A DNA stretch of 18,308 bases from Sphingomonadales bacterium (GTDB taxonomy: Bacteria > Pseudomonadota > Alphaproteobacteria > Sphingomonadales > Sphingomonadaceae). Below, piece after piece: positions 14,875-18,308 of this stretch. The translations under genes and the position numbers were made by a program. Location of the stretch: contig JAGXGT010000144.1 in assembly GCA_024636595.1 (NCBI GenBank), forward strand, positions 1 to 18,308, read 5' to 3'. Below the pieces are notes generated by a model that made no database searches, was not told where the DNA came from, and saw only the letters and a list, made by a program, of their open reading frames with translations. Position 1 is the first letter of the stretch; every line of letters starts with the position of its first letter.

Positions 14875-16050
14875 ATGTCGGAGGAAATTGACGCATTGGG
14901 GGCTGCTGTCGAAGGTGGTCTGATCGCCAAAGCATTGGAAGGCGAAAGCTACGGAGCCGCACTGGGCAAAGGTGGAAATTGCCTCAACTGCGGCGCTGTT
15001 GTCCCGGCCAGCTATTGCGGCAATTGCGGTCAGCCGCTGCATGTGCACCGGTCTATCGGAGCGTTCTGGCACGATATTTTGCACGGCGTGCTCCATTTTG
15101 AAGGAAAATTCTGGCGCACACTGCCATTGCTCGCCTGGAAACCGGGCGATCTGACTCGGCGTTATATCCAAGGCGAGCGCACCCGCTTCATTTCCCCGAT
15201 GGCGCTTTTCCTGTTTTCGGTGTTCATGATGTTTGCCGTATTCTCCTTTCTGGGAGATCCTTTCTCGGCAGGCGATTCAGATGCGGTAGACGAAAATGTC
15301 AGCAGCGGGATTATCACCGAAGCGAAGCAGCTGGATGGTCAGATCAAAGCCAAGACAGCGCAACTGCCGCAGGCGAAAGGGGAGAAAAAGGCCAAGCTGG
15401 AACAGGATATCCTGGATTTGCAAAAGGCCCGTAATGTGATGGCCACGATAGCTGGTCAGGAACCGCCTTATCCGTCTGTGAAGCTGAGCGATGATGACCC
15501 CAGTGTGATCAATCTGTCTCCGGTGGACCTGGACGGAGCCCATACCGGGGACGCGGATAATTCCAAGGCGAGTAAATCTGATGGCAATGCCAACTACAAG
15601 ATCGGCTCCCCGGAAGCCGACCGATGGTTGAAGGATGTCATAAAAAAGGTCACCGCCAATCCCGACCTTTTGCTCTACAAGCTCAAGGCCAACGGCTATA
15701 AATTCGCCTGGCTGCTGATTCCGATCTCGTTGCCCTTCGTATGGCTGACGCTGATCGGTCGGCGCGGTCACCATTTTTATGATCATGCGGTTTTCACAAC
15801 CTATTCGATCAGCTTTATGTCGCTGTTATTCATCACCTGCGCGGTATTGGCCGCGATTGGTGTTTCGATGAATCTTTGGGGACTGCTGCTGTTCCTATAT
15901 CCACCGTTTCACATGTACCGGCAGATGCGGCACGCTTATGCAATGTCGCGCTTCGAAGCATTGGTGCGCACATTCTTCCTATTGTTGTTCACCGTCATCA
16001 GCCTGACATTATTTTTCACTATTTTGCTCGCTCTAGGCATTTTGGGATAA
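14875..16050 (+). CDS. DUF3667 domain membrane protein with zinc-ribbon N-terminus
   Basis: 391 residues. Two CxxC pairs (Cys36/Cys39 and Cys48/Cys51 in NCLNCG ... SYCGNCGQPL) form a probable zinc ribbon. WRTLPLLAWKPGDLTRRYIQGERT followed by FISPMALFLFSVFMMF (about 82-121) is the hallmark of DUF3667. A hydrophobic helix spans about 106-125. A long hydrophilic section (about 126-275) contains a Lys/Gln/Glu-rich probable coiled coil (about 148-190). At least three further membrane helices fill residues about 282-391. The function is unknown; I would not go beyond a membrane protein with a cytoplasmic zinc-binding head. The hydrophilic insertion between the first helix and the C-terminal helices looks longer than I would expect for the family. 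Its TAA stop is 4 bp before the PhoD start, so the two form a likely operon. The ATG has only a poor ribosome binding site. Confidence 0.88.
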   Translation: MSEEIDALGAAVEGGLIAKALEGESYGAALGKGGNCLNCGAVVPASYCGNCGQPLHVHRSIGAFWHDILHGVLHFEGKFWRTLPLLAWKPGDLTRRYIQGERTRFISPMALFLFSVFMMFAVFSFLGDPFSAGDSDAVDENVSSGIITEAKQLDGQIKAKTAQLPQAKGEKKAKLEQDILDLQKARNVMATIAGQEPPYPSVKLSDDDPSVINLSPVDLDGAHTGDADNSKASKSDGNANYKIGSPEADRWLKDVIKKVTANPDLLLYKLKANGYKFAWLLIPISLPFVWLTLIGRRGHHFYDHAVFTTYSISFMSLLFITCAVLAAIGVSMNLWGLLLFLYPPFHMYRQMRHAYAMSRFEALVRTFFLLLFTVISLTLFFTILLALGILG

Positions 16051-16054
16051 AATC

Positions 16055-17686
16055 ATGACAATCAAAATCGATCGCCGCCAATTGATGGCGCTGGGAACAT
16101 TCGGCCTTGGCGCGCTCAGCGTGCCGGCTTCGGCGGCGCTGCTTGGCGCAAAAGGCTTTACCCATGGCGTGGCCAGCGGCGAGCCGTCACAAGGCTCGGT
16201 GCTGCTATGGACGCGCTATGTCGGCAATGGCGACGTCAAGCTGACAGCGGAAATCTCCCCGAATGCCGAGTTTTCGGGCGCCGCAATTGCAGGTGAAGTC
16301 GAGGCGCTGGCCGATCGCGATCATATCGCCAAGATTACCGCCCAGGGTCTCAAGCCGAACAGCTGGTATTTCTATCGCTTCATCGCTCCCGATGGGTCAA
16401 AATCGGCGGTTGGACGCACTTGCACCTTGCCAGAGGGAAACACCGCGCAATTCAATATCGGTGTGGTCGGCTGTTCCAATCTGCCGTTCGGCTATTTCAA
16501 CGCCTACGCCCATGCGGCGCAAAATGCGTCTCTCGATCTCATCGTCCATACTGGTGACTATCTTTACGAATATCCTGCCGGAACCTATCCCTCGAAGGAT
16601 CAGGCGCTCGCCGGGCGGACGATCGATCCAGCCTCCGAAATTATCCAGCTCGCCGATTATCGCCTCCGCTATGCCGCCTATCGCAAGGATCCCGATCTGC
16701 AGCGCATTCATCAGGTGCTGCCGATGATCGCAATGTGGGACGACCATGAATTTGCCAATGATGCCTACGAGGACGGCGCGGAGAATCACGATGCCAGCGA
16801 GGGCGACTGGGAAGCGCGCAAACGGGTTGCCGAACGTGTCTATCGCGAATGGATGCCGGTCAGCGACAAGCCTTATGGCAGCCCGCGCTGGAGCGAGTAT
16901 CAGATAGGCGATCTCGCGACTCTGTTCCTGACCGAAAGCCGGATCAGCGCGCGTAGCAAGCAGCTTGATCTGGGCGCATCGCTGAAGGGGCAGCAAGATA
17001 CCCAGAAGGCGCTCGAGGCTTTCCGCGACAATGTCTGGCAGGATCCGGCCCGCGAGATGATCGGCGGCGAGCAGGAGGCCTGGCTTGCCTCGGCGATGCA
17101 AAAATCAAAGCGGGCCGGTACAAAATGGCAAGTCTGGTCGCAGCAATGTGTGATGGGCGAGCTGAAGTTGCCGCAGGAAGCGATCAACTGGGTTGCCCCG
17201 GATGCGCCTGCCTTCGCAAAACAGCGGCTGGCAGTCGGCGCACTGGCGGCGAAAATGGGATTGCCGATCAATTTCGACAGCTGGGACGGCTATCCGCAGG
17301 CGCGCGAGCGGGCGCTGAAGGTCGCCCAGGGCGCCGACGCCGACCTGATCGTATTGTCGGGCGACAGCCACAACGGCTGGGCGTTCAATCTGGAAACCGC
17401 GGACGGCAAGGCTGGTGTCGAATTTGGCGGCCATAGCGTGACCTCTCCCGGTCTCGAATCCTATCTCTCAGGCGCCAAGCCCGATGTGGCTGCCAAGGCG
17501 TTGCAGGAGGCCAACAACCAGCTGCAATGGACCGACACGTCCAATCGTGGTTATATGACGGTCGCTTTGACTCCGGAAAAAGCTACTTCAACATGGCATT
17601 TTCTTGATACGATCCGCGCCAAGTCGATGGCGTTGCGCGGCAGCGCGAGCCAGACGGTTTTGCGGGGTGCGAACAAGCTCACATAA
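16055..17686 (+). CDS. phoD: PhoD-family alkaline phosphatase/phosphodiesterase, probably Tat-exported
   Basis: 543 residues. The N-terminus has a twin arginine (Arg7-Arg8 in IDRRQLMAL), a hydrophobic stretch and an ASA-type cleavage site near residue 28, consistent with Tat export to the periplasm. The PhoD N-terminal domain (about 35-125) begins FTHGVASGEPSQGSVLLWTR. The metallophosphatase core shows VGCSN with Cys140, HTGDYLYEY with Asp168 and Tyr171, MWDDHEFANDAY with Asp229, Asp230 and His231, and LSGDSHNGWAFNL with Asp437 and His439. In the Bacillus subtilis enzyme the equivalent Cys and Tyr bind Fe3+ beside two Ca2+ ions. Such enzymes release phosphate from phosphomono- and diesters, usually under phosphate limitation; no Pho box was recognised here. 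The start is 4 bp after the DUF3667 stop, with GGGAT ahead as a weak ribosome binding site. Confidence 0.94.
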   Translation: MTIKIDRRQLMALGTFGLGALSVPASAALLGAKGFTHGVASGEPSQGSVLLWTRYVGNGDVKLTAEISPNAEFSGAAIAGEVEALADRDHIAKITAQGLKPNSWYFYRFIAPDGSKSAVGRTCTLPEGNTAQFNIGVVGCSNLPFGYFNAYAHAAQNASLDLIVHTGDYLYEYPAGTYPSKDQALAGRTIDPASEIIQLADYRLRYAAYRKDPDLQRIHQVLPMIAMWDDHEFANDAYEDGAENHDASEGDWEARKRVAERVYREWMPVSDKPYGSPRWSEYQIGDLATLFLTESRISARSKQLDLGASLKGQQDTQKALEAFRDNVWQDPAREMIGGEQEAWLASAMQKSKRAGTKWQVWSQQCVMGELKLPQEAINWVAPDAPAFAKQRLAVGALAAKMGLPINFDSWDGYPQARERALKVAQGADADLIVLSGDSHNGWAFNLETADGKAGVEFGGHSVTSPGLESYLSGAKPDVAAKALQEANNQLQWTDTSNRGYMTVALTPEKATSTWHFLDTIRAKSMALRGSASQTVLRGANKLT

Positions 17687-17787
17687 TCGCACCTCAGACG
17701 TCATTAGGGCACAGCAGGTCTCGACATTCGTACTAAAATTACGCAAAGCGACCGCTCCTGATAACTTAGTGCAAGAAACGACCGATA

Positions 17788-18308
17788 ATGTCCGAAGAAT
17801 TTTACCGTATCAAACGCCTGCCGCCTTACGTCTTCGCCGAAGTGAACGCGATGAAGGCGGAAGCGCGGGCGCGCGGCGAGGATATTATCGATCTCGGCAT
17901 GGGCAATCCCGATGGCATGCCAGCCAAGCATGTGATCGACAAGCTTTGCGAAACCGCCAACGACCCGGCCGCGCATCGCTATTCGGCGTCGAAGGGGATC
18001 AAGGGCCTCCGCAAAGCTCAGGCGGCTTATTATAAGCGCCGCTTTGACGTCGATCTCGATCCGGAAAGCGAAGTCATCGTGACGCTCGGCTCGAAGGAGG
18101 GCCTTGCCAATCTCGCTCAGGCGATCACCGCGCCCGGCGATGTCGTGCTCGCGCCCAATCCGTCTTACCCGATTCACACTTTCGGTTTCATCATTGCCGG
18201 AGCCGCGATCCGCTCGATTCCCGCCGCGCCGGGTCCGGATTTCTTCACGCGGTTGGAATATGCGATGAGCTATTCCGTGCCAAAACCTTCGGTGCTGGTG
18301 ATGGGCTA
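17788..18308 (+). CDS. Class I/II PLP-dependent aminotransferase (AlaC / LL-diaminopimelate aminotransferase type), N-terminal part
   Basis: 173 residues are visible; the gene continues past the window. MSEEFYRIKRLPPYVFAEVN, DLGMGNPDGMPAKHVIDKL (about 35-53), HRYSASKGIKGLR (63-75), the PLP-phosphate-binding GSKEG (101-105) and LAPNPSYPIHTFGFIIAGA (121-139) match the AlaC/YfdZ-like branch of fold-type I aminotransferases. In annotated genomes the branch is called alanine-synthesising or LL-diaminopimelate aminotransferase; the substrate cannot be decided here because the catalytic Lys and later binding residues lie outside. The ATG at 17788 gives the normal N-terminus of the family. Some 101 bp separate it from phoD, enough for its own promoter, although none is clear, so read-through from phoD is also possible. 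Confidence 0.9.
   Translation, partial: MSEEFYRIKRLPPYVFAEVNAMKAEARARGEDIIDLGMGNPDGMPAKHVIDKLCETANDPAAHRYSASKGIKGLRKAQAAYYKRRFDVDLDPESEVIVTLGSKEGLANLAQAITAPGDVVLAPNPSYPIHTFGFIIAGAAIRSIPAAPGPDFFTRLEYAMSYSVPKPSVLVMG

Overview
The window looks like chromosomal DNA of an alphaproteobacterium, most likely Sphingomonadales (Sphingopyxis, Sphingorhabdus or Parasphingorhabdus-like). I infer this from the moderately high GC content, the protein styles (AsmA-family protein, DUF3667 protein, Tat-exported PhoD, MASE1 hybrid kinase, the MSEEFYRIKRLPPYVF-type aminotransferase) and the weak Shine-Dalgarno sequences. No lookup was possible. I see no insertion sequence, CRISPR array, phage gene or integrase.

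Left part (1-3373): the 3' end of a sodium-dependent (NSS/SNF) transporter is followed at once by yacG. Then comes tRNA-Phe(GAA) with its own likely promoter. An AsmA-family gene lies on the minus strand, with a 333-bp gap behind it that holds one strong hairpin.

Middle part (3374-8907, minus strand): five tightly packed genes read as one operon. In transcription order these are a DJ-1/PfpI-type (Hsp31/glyoxalase III-like) protein, an NAD(P)-binding NmrA-type SDR protein, an EmrB-like MFS exporter, an EmrA/HlyD membrane fusion protein and a NodT/OprM-type outer-membrane lipoprotein. Together they combine two cytoplasmic electrophile/redox-stress proteins with a complete tripartite pump. Just upstream are a promoter-like element containing a perfect 6-1-6 palindrome and the decayed C-terminal end of a glyoxalase/VOC gene carrying a 13-bp perfect tandem duplication.

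Right-middle part (9283-14344, minus strand): a GNAT acetyltransferase-nitrilase fusion gene, an SDR gene whose catalytic YxxxK is replaced by SxxxR, and a MASE1-PAS-histidine kinase-receiver hybrid sensor whose receiver has Lys in place of one of the conserved acidic residues. A 530-bp non-coding gap follows. It holds a well-formed 50-nt nested hairpin and separates the kinase from a rightward block.

Right part (14875-18308, plus strand): a DUF3667 membrane protein with a zinc-ribbon-like N-terminus sits 4 bp ahead of a Tat-type PhoD alkaline phosphatase. The first 173 residues of a class I aminotransferase (AlaC/LL-diaminopimelate aminotransferase type) run off the end.

I did not find a clearly new defence or mobile system. 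The most unusual items are the detoxification-plus-efflux operon with its palindromic promoter and VOC remnant, the intergenic hairpin, and two enzymes or domains with altered key residues.
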